A stretch of DNA of 64,000 bases, taken from NCBI GenBank assembly GCA_964016985.1, contig OZ024823.1, positions 135,366,112 to 135,430,111 of the forward strand, read 5' to 3'. The stretch comes from Anodontia alba. Lineage: Eukaryota > Mollusca > Bivalvia > Lucinida > Lucinidae. Numbering within the stretch: the first letter of the stretch is position 1; every line of letters begins with the position of its first letter. The notes below the pieces were generated by a model that was not told the origin of the DNA, ran no database searches, and saw nothing but the letters and a program-made list of their open reading frames with translations. Made by a program: the position numbers and the translations under genes. Shown here piece by piece: positions 1-9,842 of the stretch.

Positions 1-753
1 AGAAATTTTCTCTGGACAGGACAGAGGGAAAATCTACAGGACAGACTAATTTTGGTTTCAGCTGATAACTTAGGATTAGAAAATATAATTTTGGTGTTCA
101 GATGAAACTATTAAATGCCTTTTTACCCAAAAATGTGATGGCAAAAGCAAATGAAATTTTAAAAAAAAATGTCTATTATTAAAATTTGGCGATTGAAGTG
201 TTGCAGGAGAGCTGTCAGACAGGCCAGAAATTCTTGCAGGACAAAACGAAAATTTGCCTGTTTTGTCAGACAGTCCTGCAGTTTTCACGAAGACTGGTGA
301 TACGTCTAATGACATTCATTCACCAGGACCTGTGATATGGTTAGTCCCTAGCTCTCACCAGAGAGATAAACCTAACAACACCATATTCTGCACCTTCAAC
401 AGAGGCAATAATCAAATCTGGAAGGGCGTTCCCAGAGATATTTCGGGAAGGGACCCTGTGCTAAAAAGCCCATAATTTTTCCAAAAGGCCCCTGCTTCTT
501 GAAGCTATGTAGGGAAGGATTGTTGTATACCTAATTTTTACAAGAATTCCCCATCAAAAGGTCCATGATGTCTGTCTGCCAGAAATATCCCTGCATTCAA
601 ATCTCTGTTTGTGGTAAGAATGAGCCTTTGTAAACATCAGTTCATGCAACAAGCAGGGCCTGACAAATCCACTGCCCAGCTGTCCGGGACAAGTCCAAAT
701 TTTGGCTGGGCAAGAGGTTTTTTTTTTTATTATTTCATTTGTCCAGAAAAAAT
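1..753. other. Non-genic stretch, nothing recognised
   Basis: No coding region, RNA gene or complete repeat can be supported here. All open frames are short, lack recognisable motifs and overlap on both strands. A few short oligomers such as CAGGACA recur, but no boundaries are visible. Confidence 0.5.
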
Positions 754-858
754 GTGGCATTCCACAGCATCTTGAAAATAGCTCGGAATTACAATATTCC
801 TTATATTATATAGGGAATATTGTGATTCCGAGCCATTTTCAAGAGGCTGTGGAATGCC
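754..858. repeat. Imperfect hairpin, ~47 bp arms
   Basis: The left arm begins TGGCATTCCACAGC and the right arm ends GCTGTGGAATGCC. The arms pair almost throughout, around an AT-rich loop (TTATATTATATA). It looks like the centre of a short foldback element. No terminal repeats or target duplication were found. Confidence 0.7.
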
Positions 859-888
859 GGGCAAGTGGCTGAAACTTGGATTTGTCAC

Positions 889-953
889 GGTCACACGACT
901 TATCGAAATACCTGAATACCCCCGAATAATACAGGAATACCTGTGAAAGACAC
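889..953 (+). repeat. Dispersed segment, copy 1 (shared with 9543-9608)
   Basis: The order GGTCACA, GAAATACC, GAATACCC, AATACAGG, TACCTGT, AAAGACA is found again at 9543-9608 in the same orientation. The two segments match at most positions over about 65 bp. The source element is not recognised; it is probably a fragment of a dispersed repeat. Confidence 0.5.
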
Positions 954-1580
954 CTACTGAAGAAACCAATACTAGTTTAATTAAGAAATGCATAAACACA
1001 GAAGATAGTCTTGAAAAGCCCAAAGAAGCTCATGCGAACAACGAACACTGCTTCCCAGGCTGATCTGAGTATTCACTGATCACACAGGTCTTATTGTCCT
1101 AAAAGTGTTTTCCAAATTTTCATGATCCCAATTCCCCCAAATAAGTTTCATTCCCTTGGTCTCTTCGGTGTCTGATCTGTCCTACCTGTCCCAGTATTCA
1201 GGTTCTTTAAATTTTTAACACATGCCAGTTTTCGTATGCATTACTGACGAGAAAAGGTTCTATAAATTAAGTTTGTTTTTCAAATTCTCCCGAAGCGGTT
1301 AGCCTGCCACGATTTAACATGGCGTTACCGCTACGAGCATATGGTTTCTTCATACGGAGCAAGGGAAATGTTGCTTGGTGACTGTTTCATTTTCTGGGTA
1401 TTTTAATAATTATAATGTTCTCAATATATACATTTGATCGAATTTCCGTACTTACTGTACGTATTTAGACAGATAGGCCTGAGCAAACATGTAGACCCAG
1501 ATCAGATGCCACAGAATGCATTTTAACCTTCATTGAAACAGTGATGTTTTTGTAACCAGAGATTTGTTATCTCTCCAAGA
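954..1580. other. Non-genic stretch with a half core palindrome
   Basis: No gene is visible. Positions about 1493-1520 carry one arm of the core palindrome described for families A to E (GCAAACATGTAGACCCAG followed by ATCAGATGCC), without a matching second arm. Confidence 0.45.
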
Positions 1581-1838
1581 ATTATAAAATTAAACAAGAC
1601 TTACCTGTAAGGTGAAGTTTGATTTTAATTCTGTTGGAGCCAATTCACGGAGAATCATGGGAAATGAACTATGACCTATCACATGACCAATCTTCAGACT
1701 TCAGAGTGGAAAATTTGAATCATGGAACCCTTGTTCCCGGGTGGGTACACTGGGTGGGCCCATGATTCTCCGTGAATTGGCTCCAACAGAATTAAAATCA
1801 AACTTCACCTTACAGGCAAGTCTTGTTTAATTATAATT
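1581..1838. mobile_element. Foldback element with ~80 bp terminal inverted repeats
   Basis: The left arm (about 1581-1661) and right arm (1759-1838) are reverse complements with about two mismatches, including CTGTTGGAGCCAATTCACGG near the inner part of the left arm. The unique centre is only about 97 bp. There is no coding capacity, so this is a MITE or foldback derivative. Both arms contain splice-like strings (CTTACAG, ACCTGTAAG); no gene context supports their use. Confidence 0.8.
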
Positions 1839-1873
1839 CTGTAAGAGCCAATTCACTGGTGAGAATCCTGGGA
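1836..1873 (+). repeat. Extra degenerate copy of the foldback end
   Basis: Immediately after the right arm, ATTCTGTAAGAGCCAATTCA and then GAGAATCCTGGG repeats the inner part of the left arm of the 1581-1838 element with several changes. It suggests a partial second element or a terminal duplication. Confidence 0.55.
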
Positions 1874-2261
1874 AATTTTTAGAGCCCATAAATCAAATTT
1901 TCCTTAAGATATCAGCTAAAAGAATATGGGCCATATTCTTAATAAAATATCAAATTTAGCTATTTGAACCCAAATTTTAATTAATAATTAAATGTTGCAT
2001 GCACATTTTTTCATGATAAATCAGTCATTTTTGTGTCAAACAACATATGATTATTGGATAGTTCATATAAAGCAAGAAGATTTTCATGAGTCACCTCAAT
2101 CATAGGCTTGCTTAATATGATAAATAGGCAAAACAGAGTTCAAATGCTTTAACACTAACTATATCTATGTCTACTTCAGTACATGAATTACTCTAATTAT
2201 AATGTTCATAATAACCCATGTACATGTATGCTTATAAACAAACTTCTGTCTTTCTTGCACT
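1874..2261. other. AT-rich non-genic stretch
   Basis: No gene, RNA or clear repeat boundary is seen. Confidence 0.45.
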
Positions 2262-2511
2262 ATAGTGTAGTAGGAGGAGAAATAGACCTGTAAAGAAAAT
2301 ATTCCCGTCGAGTGCCCCGACCGGGGATCGAACCAGGTACCCCTGGATCTCTAATCGAGCATCATAACCACGAGGCTAAAAGGTCCGGACCTTTTAGCCT
2401 CGTGGTTATGACGCTCGATTAGAGATCCAGGGGTACCTGGTTCGATCCCCGGTCGGGGCACTCGACGGGAATATTTTCTTTACAGGTCTGTTTCTCCTCC
2501 TACTACAATAG
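2262..2511. repeat. Head-to-head tRNA-like palindrome, ~125 bp arms
   Basis: The two arms meet at a perfect centre (AAAAGGTCCGGACCTTTT, centred at 2386/2387) and pair outward to about 2262 and 2511 with only a few mismatches. Each arm, read outward, holds a tRNA-like promoter: an A-box-like TAGCCTCGTGG and a B-box GGTTCGATCCC within CTGGTTCGATCCCCGG. The acceptor ends do not pair as in a true tRNA, and about 50 bp of non-tRNA sequence follows on each arm. I read it as two tRNA-derived SINE-like heads in inverted orientation, or a foldback element that captured one. Confidence 0.8.
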
Positions 2512-3148
2512 TCCTTGTTTATGAGCACCTTATGATAAGACTGCTGTACTGAAAGTTGAGTAATTAGAGACTGGTCCTTTATAGAACTTCCTGAACGTGC
2601 AGTCATTTGACCAGCCTGCAGTCTTAATAATTGTATCTATCGGTATCCTATTCACTGCTGCACTAGTTGATGTCCCCCTTGTACTGTGTGGTGTGAACAA
2701 AAACAAATCTATACTGGCTAATCACAGTCCAAGTTTAATCCATGCGGTGATAGTGCTCTTGGGTGCTGCCGAGTGCGGCTTCTGTGTATTGATAAATAAA
2801 CTAGAATCTGTTCTGATGTTCTGAGTTACTTCAATATATTTGTTCAACACCTTTACTACACAAATTGCTTCATTTTGATCGAAAGCCTCTATATAAATTT
2901 CATTCAAATGCTTCTGAGGCTTGGACTGTCTTAGTAGGTCTCCAATTCTTATTTTTACATAATTTTTTGTATATTTATATATTTATAATGGTTCATGAGT
3001 TTTAATGTCTGGCATCTTTGACCAGTAGTAAGGGCAATTAGAATAGCCAGCTTTACAGCTAGCAATCTAAGAGTTAACCTATTGTTATCCAGAGTTTCAA
3101 GAAACCTGAGAACAACTTTCACATTCCAACTTTCACATCCCAAGTGCT
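2512..3148. other. Non-genic stretch
   Basis: Only short overlapping open frames without motifs are present. No repeat boundary was recognised up to the SINE that follows. Confidence 0.45.
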
Positions 3149-3450
3149 GGCCTCGGTGGCTCAGTTGGATGCCCCGTCCGACTGGAGACCAGGAGGTCGC
3201 GGGTTCAACCCCCGCCGAGGTCGGCAACATTCTTTCGTGGAGATTGATCATGAAATATTTTCTACGGTCATTCTCTCCCTTCCGCTGATTCAAGAAGTGC
3301 AGTTGTCAGTTTCTGGCGAAAGAATGTGCACAAAACTGGTTAACCGCTTAGAGGACTAAGCCTGCCCAGTAACCGTGTGGTTAGGTAAACTGACCGCGCT
3401 CGACATGACCCCATTGGGTTAACTGGGCCATAAAACCTCAACACAAACAA
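3149..3450 (+). mobile_element. tRNA-derived SINE (family 1), full-length copy
   Basis: The head is tRNA-like: GGCCTCGGTGGCTCAGTTGG includes the A box and GGGTTCAACCC is the B box. The body holds GATTGATCATGAAATATTTT and GGACTAAGCCTGCCCAGTAA. The tail runs TAAAACCTCAACACAAACAA. Other copies are at 5044-5184, 18537-18842, 38442-38611, 40166-40295, 47751-48057 and 63425-63708. No target duplication is obvious here. Open frames crossing the head are not genes. Confidence 0.9.
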
Positions 3451-3923
3451 AATTAACAAAACTGGATTTAGTTGTGTAAGGGGTGGGGATTTATCTCATT
3501 TTTCCTTGACAGAGGTTCAAATCTGTTTTGATTTTCCAGTTCAATGAGTTCACTGGCAAAAGAGTCAGAAAAGTTCAAAACCTCACATTTTGGGCATCTC
3601 CATATTCAGCATCCGAAATGAAGGAACATACTGAGTCATTGTGGTCCTCATTTCACACCAGTCACACTAAACTGCCTTGAGGCTGTTTAGAACAGCACCA
3701 CTGCACAAGCCACAATCAGCTTTACAGTCTGTGCAGTACCAAGTTTCCTCTCCAGATTCAAGTTCCAACAATTGGTTCTTATCAAATTTAGAGCATGATA
3801 TGTGAAAGGGCTTTCACAGTCTTCACATTCGACCTATTTCTCCAAAGCTTTGCTATACTTCATTCAGAAGCTGCAGTGATGCCTTGCCATAATAGTTACA
3901 TGTAGCTGTGCATGTTGTTTCCA
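3451..3923. other. Non-genic stretch
   Basis: No gene or bounded repeat is seen. The sequence leads into the degenerate array that follows. Confidence 0.4.
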
Positions 3924-4878
3924 GGTTACATTTCACCAAATATTAACAGAGTTATATGCCCCTTTGAAAATTTTTGTGAACATTTCGTTTCCGGCTAACT
4001 CCTCCTGCAGTTTATATCCATTCAAGCTAAAACGATATATATTTATATATGTAGATAATGATGTGGAGCAGCACACATTGTTTCGAGGTACCAGTCCACC
4101 AAATATTAATAGAGTTATTCCCCTTTGAAAAATTTTGTAAACATTTCGTTTCCGGCTATCCTCCCACAGTTTACATCAGATCAAGTTAAAACTGTATACA
4201 TGTATATAGTAAGACCATGATGTGGAGCAGTGCATATTTTTACCAGTTTACAGTCCACCAAATATTAACAGAGTTATGCCCCTTTAAAATGTTTTACATG
4301 TATAAACATTTTGTTTCTGGTTAACTCCTTAGAGATTACACCCGATCAAGCTCAAACTAGATTTATAGTTAGACCATGGTGTGAAGCAGCGCATATTGTT
4401 TCTAGGTTACAGTCCACCAACTATTAACAGAGTTATGGCTCTTTGAAAATTTTTGTAAACTTTTCATTTCCGGCTAACTCCTACAGTTTACACGAGATGG
4501 ATTTGAAACTTGACTTATAGTTAGTCCATGAAATGGTGCAGCGCATAGTGTTTCGAGGTCACAGTCCACCAAATGTTAAGAGTAATGCACCTTTGAAAGT
4601 TTCTGTAAACCTCTATTCCAGCTAATTCCTCCTGTGGATTACATTATATTTAGCTGAAACTTTGTAAATGCATTTAGTTGCACCATGGTGTGGAGCAATG
4701 TATGTTATTTCGAGGTAACAGTCCACCAGATAGTAGCACATTTATGTCCCTTTGAAAATTTCTGTAAAATGTTTTGTTTCTAACTCCTCACGTTTACATT
4801 TGATCAAGCTGAAATTGATTTATACATGTAGTTAGATCATAATATGGAGCAGCACACATTGTTTTGAGGTTACAGTCC

Positions 4879-5556
4879 TCTAGTGTTGTAACGATGATCG
4901 ATTATAATCAATAATCAGTCAAAAATTCTTTTTGATTCTACTATCGATTGTGTTTGCTAATAATCAATTATAATCGAAAAGATTCACATCTGGCTATTCT
5001 GTAAGCTATTATTCTCAAATCGCAACTTTAATGCAAGAAAGATTTTCTGGCGAAAGTATGTGCACAATACTGGTTAACCACTTGGAGGACTAAGCCTGCC
5101 CAGTAAACGTGTGGTTAGGTAAACTGACCGCGCTCGACATGACCCCATTGGGTTGACTGGGCCGTAAAACCTCAACACAACAACAATGCAAGAAAGATGC
5201 AATTCTAAACTCTTCAGCTTGAAAGTATGTTAGGAAATAAGAAACAAAGTAATGTTTCTGCAAAAAGGAAAGTCTTCAGTACACATCTTAAATGTCAAAG
5301 CCTATGAGTGTGCTGTGAGGACCTTTTACTTTTGTGGGAAGGTACTGCATATAAAATTATGCATGCAAATGACAAGTTTGCAAGTTTTTATTAAGTTTTA
5401 AGCAGTAAAAGGATGCCATTTTAACTTTCTGGGTGATGGGACCTGTGTTTGCCTTTCATTCGAAAGCTTTCAGTTACAATCGATAATCAATCTAAACCTC
5501 CTGTCCCATTATTTTCGACGATCAATTAAAAAAAATCCCATAATTGGACAACACCA
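4879..5556. mobile_element. Non-autonomous insertion with hAT-like ends
   Basis: The left end (TAGTGTTGTAACGATGATCG) and the right end (TTGGACAACACCA) are inverted copies at their tips, and the subterminal regions are rich in ATCGATTATAATC-type motifs on both sides. It splits a unit of the ~155 bp array. TAGTGTTG ends are reminiscent of hAT elements (family knowledge). No transposase is present, and it contains a nested truncated SINE. Confidence 0.55.
5044..5184 (+). mobile_element. SINE family 1, 5'-truncated, with 14 bp target duplication
   Basis: Only the 3' half is present, from CTGGCGAAAG to the CCTCAACACAA tail. It is flanked by exact duplications AATGCAAGAAAGAT at 5030-5043 and 5185-5198. 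A 5'-truncated SINE with a perfect target duplication shows LINE-type target-primed insertion rather than later deletion. Confidence 0.9.
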
Positions 5557-5845
5557 GGACTGAAATTATTAGCAGTAATGCCCCTTTGAAAATTTCATCA
5601 GCTAACTCCTATAGATTACATTAGATCAAGCCGAAACATTGTAAAAAGTTATACCATAATGTGGAGTGGTGCATACCATTTCTAGATTACAGTACACCAA
5701 TATTCCTCCTGCAGTTTACATCCCATTAACCTGAAAGGTGATTTATAGTTAGACAGTGGTGTGAAGCAGCGCATTTTGTTTTGAGGTTACAGTCCACCAA
5801 ATATTTGTAGAGTGATGACTGTCTGTCCATCCATATAAACTTTTC

Positions 5846-7609
5846 TTTTTGGGCTAACACCTTCTACTCTATGTCAGAATAGGCGCTACATCAGATTACT
5901 TGCCATGGACGCATTATTCCCCGCTTGCAGAGCTCGTCTTAATAGTCTGGTATTCCGAAAGGTACCGATTGTGCACTCAGCCACTGCATATTGCTGTTTT
6001 TTTTCTTGTTCTGTTATGAAAAAGACTTCATGATGTCTCTTTCCGAAGAAAAGCAGTCTGAAGTTATTGAAGCTTTCAGCTCGACATCATTGGAAATATT
6101 TGGAGGATTTATTAAATATTAACTATAATTGCTTTGATGGTTTGATCAGTCAAATTTTTCCTTCAGAGCTTCGATTAAATAAAGGAAATTCTTTTGAAAC
6201 TGAAGCCCTGTTTTTGGATTTGCATAAATTTGTCTATTTTAGATTGGTTTAGTTCATTCAAAATTTATGATAAACACAATGATTTTGAGATGGTAAATTT
6301 TCCTTACTTGGACAGGGATGTTCATCGTCGAGCATCCTACAGTGTTTATATATCGCAACTACATGTAATTTGGTTCGCCAGAGTGTCTACTCATGTTACT
6401 GACTTCAAAACTTGAAATAAATTATTAACTGCTAAACTTCTAAATCAGAGTTATCGGTACTATAAATTCTGCAAAGCCTTTTCTAAATTTTATAGACATT
6501 TCAATTTAGTTCCAAAATTCAATGGTGGACTTAAATCACTTCTGCAACAAGGCCTATTCAATATTGGAACCTGAATGTTATGGTGACTTAGTATATACAT
6601 TTTAGAAAAATATACATGTATGCTTGCAATTGTATTTTAGCACTCAGTTTGGTAAAATCAGTCTTCGATATATACATGTATAAAGATATGGGCAAAACAT
6701 AAATATGATATGATGGACTGCATGCATGTTAGTAAATACAATCAGGGTTTATAACTTTGTTTCCCTCTTTGGTGGCACGCTGGCCGCCAAGGTCTCAGAC
6801 TCTATTGCAGCTCTGGCCAAAAGACTTTTAAGTATTAGTAAGTGTGTTGGTACCTGATGCTCTGGCTCTGGTCGTACCTACTGGAGTCCAACTGTTGGTT
6901 TTCTTTGGCTTCAGTTATTCCATGCTGTCGAGTTGTTTCATCTCTGTATTAGATTTTTATGTTCTCAGAGATATTGCACTGATGAATTAGAAACCCTTCA
7001 CGTGGACTGAACAAATGTCGTGTATACCAAAGCAGGTGAGGGTTGTGGATGCATAAAATGGATTTAAGTCCCCCAGTAAAATTTTAACTGACAGAACTTT
7101 CTTCTGCTGTGTTTCTTTATTTCTGTCATTGTATGTCTTTGCATGTACAAATGTATGTCCTGGTGAAAGGGGGATAGTGTTCAGGTATTTCAGTAAGTCA
7201 TTTGACTTGTTTGGCTCATCTGAGTCCCAGGGACTCGAATATTTGAAATTCATTGAGACCTTAATATACATGTACATGTACATGTAGTTTAGAGCATGTC
7301 TCCCTATACTTCACCATAGTGCGGATTATATTTCATTTCCTTGGGGATCATTGGGCCCATTGTGGTATATTTGAAAATTGAGTTCTACTCACGTATATGC
7401 TAGAGGGTATAAGCAGTGTTTCTAACTTTATTACTACTTATGAAGAGTCTCAATAAAACCGAGACTCCCATTTGCTGATCTTTAGTGTGTTCTTTATTTC
7501 CAAAGGCAATCTTTTTGATGTCTATTCTAGTGTATTTTGCGAGTCCAGGGACTTGCGTGTACAGAATTTGTGAGTCCCAGAGAATAGTTATGAGAACATA
7601 GCCTGCGGG
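5846..7609. other. Non-genic stretch upstream of the SERTA gene
   Basis: No coding region is convincing. Small ACATGT-type repeats occur near 6615, 6670 and 7265. The 5' non-coding exon and promoter of the SERTA gene could lie here or further left, but no signal identifies them. Confidence 0.4.
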
Positions 7610-7727
7610 TAACACAATCACTGCTGCTCCTTCAGGAGCAGCCTGATCTGGGTCTGCACAGTTTGCATATATGCTAGTTTGTCTGAAACTTTGGCATACA
7701 AAAATTTTAGGACATTTACTGTAATAG
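7610..7727 (+). mobile_element. Family B MITE fragment next to the SERTA exon
   Basis: CTGCTCCTTCAGGAGCAG, CTGATCTGGGTCTGC and the end CAAAAATTTTAGGACATTTA match the right half of family B (21928-22120). It ends about 27 bp before the splice acceptor at 7754. The in-frame extension upstream of the SERTA start codon is made of this element. Confidence 0.7.
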
Positions 7728-7734
7728 CATTTTA

Positions 7735-7754
7735 TTGTCTTCATTGTTCTTCAG
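7735..7754 (+). other. Candidate 3' splice site of the SERTA gene
   Basis: A pyrimidine-rich tract ending TTGTTCTTCAG is followed by GTATTGGAAGG, giving an exon start at 7755 that lies 26 bp before the ATG. It implies at least one upstream non-coding exon, as is common for genes with a single coding exon. Confidence 0.6.
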
Positions 7755-7780
7755 GTATTGGAAGGAGACTGAATATAAAG

Positions 7781-8476
7781 ATGGGCATGAAAAGGAAGCT
7801 CGATGAAGTTGATCTTACTGAAGCTAAAACAGGGAACCAGAGACAGTCTATTCTGGACATATCAGTTGGAAAACTGCATTACAAAACTGTAAAAAGAGTG
7901 GAGCCACCTTTACTTAGGTCTGTTCTTATTTTAAATACACTCAAACACATAGAAACTGAATTGCTCAAGGAAGGCTCACATATATCAAACAGCTCATCAT
8001 TTACATTACCTAAAGTAGACATGAAGTCAGATACCATAGATATTCTTCCATCTGATCATTTTAAAATGGACACTGATGTTTCGATGGATCAGTCTGGTCC
8101 TTTACCATCTATAGATACATTTGTAGGAACCAAAGTAGTGCCTGTGGATACAAAACTTAAAGAAAATGTAGAAATGATAGAGAGAGACTTGGAGTCAAAT
8201 TTAACAACTCTGTATCCAGCATCATTAAAACTAGAAGAAATGTTCACAGAACTTGATTCACCTGTTACAGACCTCGACGTGTTTTCTACTTATACACTTA
8301 ATGGAATGAAGCTGACACCATTAAGTGCAGATGAAGTTTTGCATTCATTTCCTAATTCAAACACCAGTGATTACACAACATTGCTAGGGGCCGGAGTGAG
8401 TCCTTTCTGTAAAGGAGAATCGGCAATTCCAATGGAGGATCTTGACAACATAATGCAGATTTTAGTTGGGTCTTGA
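7781..8476 (+). CDS. SERTA domain-containing protein (SERTAD/TRIP-Br/CDCA4 family)
   Basis: This is a complete 231-residue coding region ending in TGA. The N-terminus carries the basic KRKLDE motif typical of the family. A SERTA domain follows at about residues 21-66, with the signature SILDISVGKLHY, then EPPLLRSVLILNTLKHIETE. The middle is acidic and Ser/Thr-rich, and the C-terminus ends DLDNIMQILVGS, a short acidic-hydrophobic tail like that of family members with transactivating activity. The family are nuclear co-regulators linked to E2F/DP transcription and cell-cycle control (established for vertebrates). The start at 7781 is chosen because it lies just after a splice acceptor; an in-frame ATG at 7679 falls in MITE sequence within the presumed intron. 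Length suits the family. Which vertebrate paralogue is closest cannot be told by eye. Confidence 0.88.
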   Translation: MGMKRKLDEVDLTEAKTGNQRQSILDISVGKLHYKTVKRVEPPLLRSVLILNTLKHIETELLKEGSHISNSSSFTLPKVDMKSDTIDILPSDHFKMDTDVSMDQSGPLPSIDTFVGTKVVPVDTKLKENVEMIERDLESNLTTLYPASLKLEEMFTELDSPVTDLDVFSTYTLNGMKLTPLSADEVLHSFPNSNTSDYTTLLGAGVSPFCKGESAIPMEDLDNIMQILVGS

Positions 8477-8553
8477 CCCAGGCTTGTGATCCACTCCTGC
8501 TGACTGCTAGATAAAACAATAATGTAAAGAATAATTTTTGTTACTTTTGCACA

Positions 8554-8798
8554 TCGAGGGTTGAGCGCAAGACTATAGTAACTCAAACATATTTTTGAAA
8601 CCCTTGTTTAGGGGCAACTTGGACCCCTTTGTAAACAATGCAAATTTAGGTGCCATTGCTCATACGAGCAATGGCACCTAAATTTTCATTGTTTACAGAA
8701 AGAAATGTTGTAATCTTCATAACGCCTTCATGGTGAGGAGATTAGGTTTGGGGAAAAACAACCATCTGACTTACGCCAGTCTTGCGCTCAACCCTTGA
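8554..8798. mobile_element. MITE in the SERTA 3' region
   Basis: Ends are inverted repeats of 21 bp with one mismatch (TCGAGGGTTGAGCGCAAGAC at left). The centre at 8631-8698 is a second palindrome (TAGGTGCCATTGCTC paired with GAGCAATGGCACCTA). It begins 78 bp after the SERTA stop codon and so probably lies in the 3' UTR, where it would form a long hairpin in the mRNA. Confidence 0.8.
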
Positions 8799-9542
8799 CA
8801 TAAGGTTTAGATAAGCAGCTGTAGCAGGTAATTTTCTTTCTTATTTCTCCATGAAAACACCACTTTGAGGGTTTCTCATTAGAAGCACCTGGAAGAGGCT
8901 CTTCTATTGAGTATTCACAAGTTGTTTTCTTGGAGAAGTGAAAAAATATCACTACTATTTGGTTGGAAAAAGCACATTATAAAGTGCAGCCACTGTGCTA
9001 TGGAACAGAATTATTTTATGTGTCCTCATTAGAAATTACATCAGGAAAGTGAATCAAATGAGTACCCAGTGATGCACTGGGAGCAGAAGTAACAAAAATA
9101 TTTTTTTAATATCTCTTTAAGAGAATCTGGTGGTTTGAAGGAGTGATTATGTTATAAAACACATGGTGCATCTGAAGACAGTTGAACCAAGCCACAAGAA
9201 AAAGGGGTTTTAGCGTGCATCATAGCACTGGTAAAAGAGCTTTTTTTTTTTTTTAAATCCAGAAATCCTGATATATTTTTCTCTACACAAAAAGCTTTTC
9301 TCGCAGATACTAGAGGCACCTGGTCGCGGAGTTAGAATGAGTACCCACAAAATAGTTTTTGTGGAGAAATTAGAAAATTCTTTTAAATGGCTATCCTTCT
9401 TACCTAGAACTATGGCTTACCAGATCAGAAGACATATGTGTGTGTACACCGGTGCCACACCCGTTACTGTTCTTGAGGCAAAGAAATTGTGTTTCCAGTT
9501 ACTTGACTGTAGGATTTCTACAGAACTTTGTGGTTCTGTGAT
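8799..9542. other. Non-genic stretch with family L remnants
   Basis: Near 8835-8950 and 9230-9370 are degenerate pieces of family L (TTATTTCTCC, CATTAGAAGCACCTGG, GAGTACCCACAA). It may include the rest of the SERTA 3' UTR; no polyadenylation site could be chosen. Confidence 0.45.
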
Positions 9543-9608
9543 GGTCACATACTCACTGAAATACCAGAATACCCGTGAAAAATACAGGTATACCTGTAAA
9601 AGACATTG
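9543..9608 (+). repeat. Dispersed segment, copy 2 (shared with 889-953)
   Basis: This segment carries the same motif order as 889-953, including GGTCACA, GAATACCCG and TACCTGTAAAAGACA. It directly precedes a family C element. Confidence 0.5.
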
Positions 9609-9627
9609 GCCGAATGCAATTCAGAAT

Positions 9628-9842
9628 TAACCCTTGTCCTGCTGAACTCAGATATACCCTGCCTTTGCAAACAGTGTAGATCCAGATCAGTTGGCTTCTG
9701 AAGAAGCCAACTGATCTGGATCTGCACTGTTTGCCATTAAGTATGTGAATTTATAGCAACAATCTGGATCAAGTAATCTGATGGGCTGAAAATTGGAAGT
9801 GGGCATGGCATCTTAATTTTATTCAACATGACATGGGTTAAG
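9628..9842 (-). mobile_element. Family C MITE, copy 1
   Basis: The ends are TTAACCCTTGTCCTGCTGAA on the left and ATGGGTTAA-like on the right. The centre at 9667-9734 is an almost perfect core palindrome: arms GCAAACAGTGTAGATCCAGA plus TCAGTTGGCTTC, and a short loop. Other family C copies are at 11183-11398 and 60259-60472. Confidence 0.8.

Larger units (their letters stand above)
3924..5845 (+). repeat. Degenerate tandem array, ~155 bp units, interrupted
   Basis: About eight units recur, each with CAGTCCACCAAATATTAA, AGAGTTATGCCCCTTTGAAA, a TTTCGTTTCCGGCTAACTCC segment and a TGTGGAGCAGCGCAT segment. The last falls near 4057, 4210, 4382, 4532, 4690, 4842, 5650 and 5760, giving a period near 155 bp. 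Units are well diverged, so the array is old. It is interrupted at 4879-5556 by a younger insertion. It resembles core-repeat arrays of bivalve pearl/Helentron-type elements, but ends were not identified. Confidence 0.75.

Noticed and set aside
1600..1820. Splice-site-like strings (ACCTGTAAG, CTTACAG) in the foldback arms
   Set aside because: They are part of the inverted repeats, with no coding exon on either side.
2330..2465. Possible pair of functional tRNA genes
   Set aside because: A- and B-box-like motifs are present, but the acceptor ends do not pair, no sensible anticodon arm can be drawn, and the unit extends beyond tRNA length in both arms.
3082..3359. Short frames encoding peptides such as LDAPSDWRPGGRGFNPRRG, repeated at 18487-18750 and 47847-48098
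   Set aside because: They are translations of the tRNA-like head and body of SINE family 1, found at every full-length copy, and are not genes.
7679..7780. N-terminal extension of the SERTA protein from the ATG at 7679
   Set aside because: This segment is partly family B MITE sequence and lies before a good splice acceptor at 7754; the family's N-terminal KRK motif fits a start at 7781.
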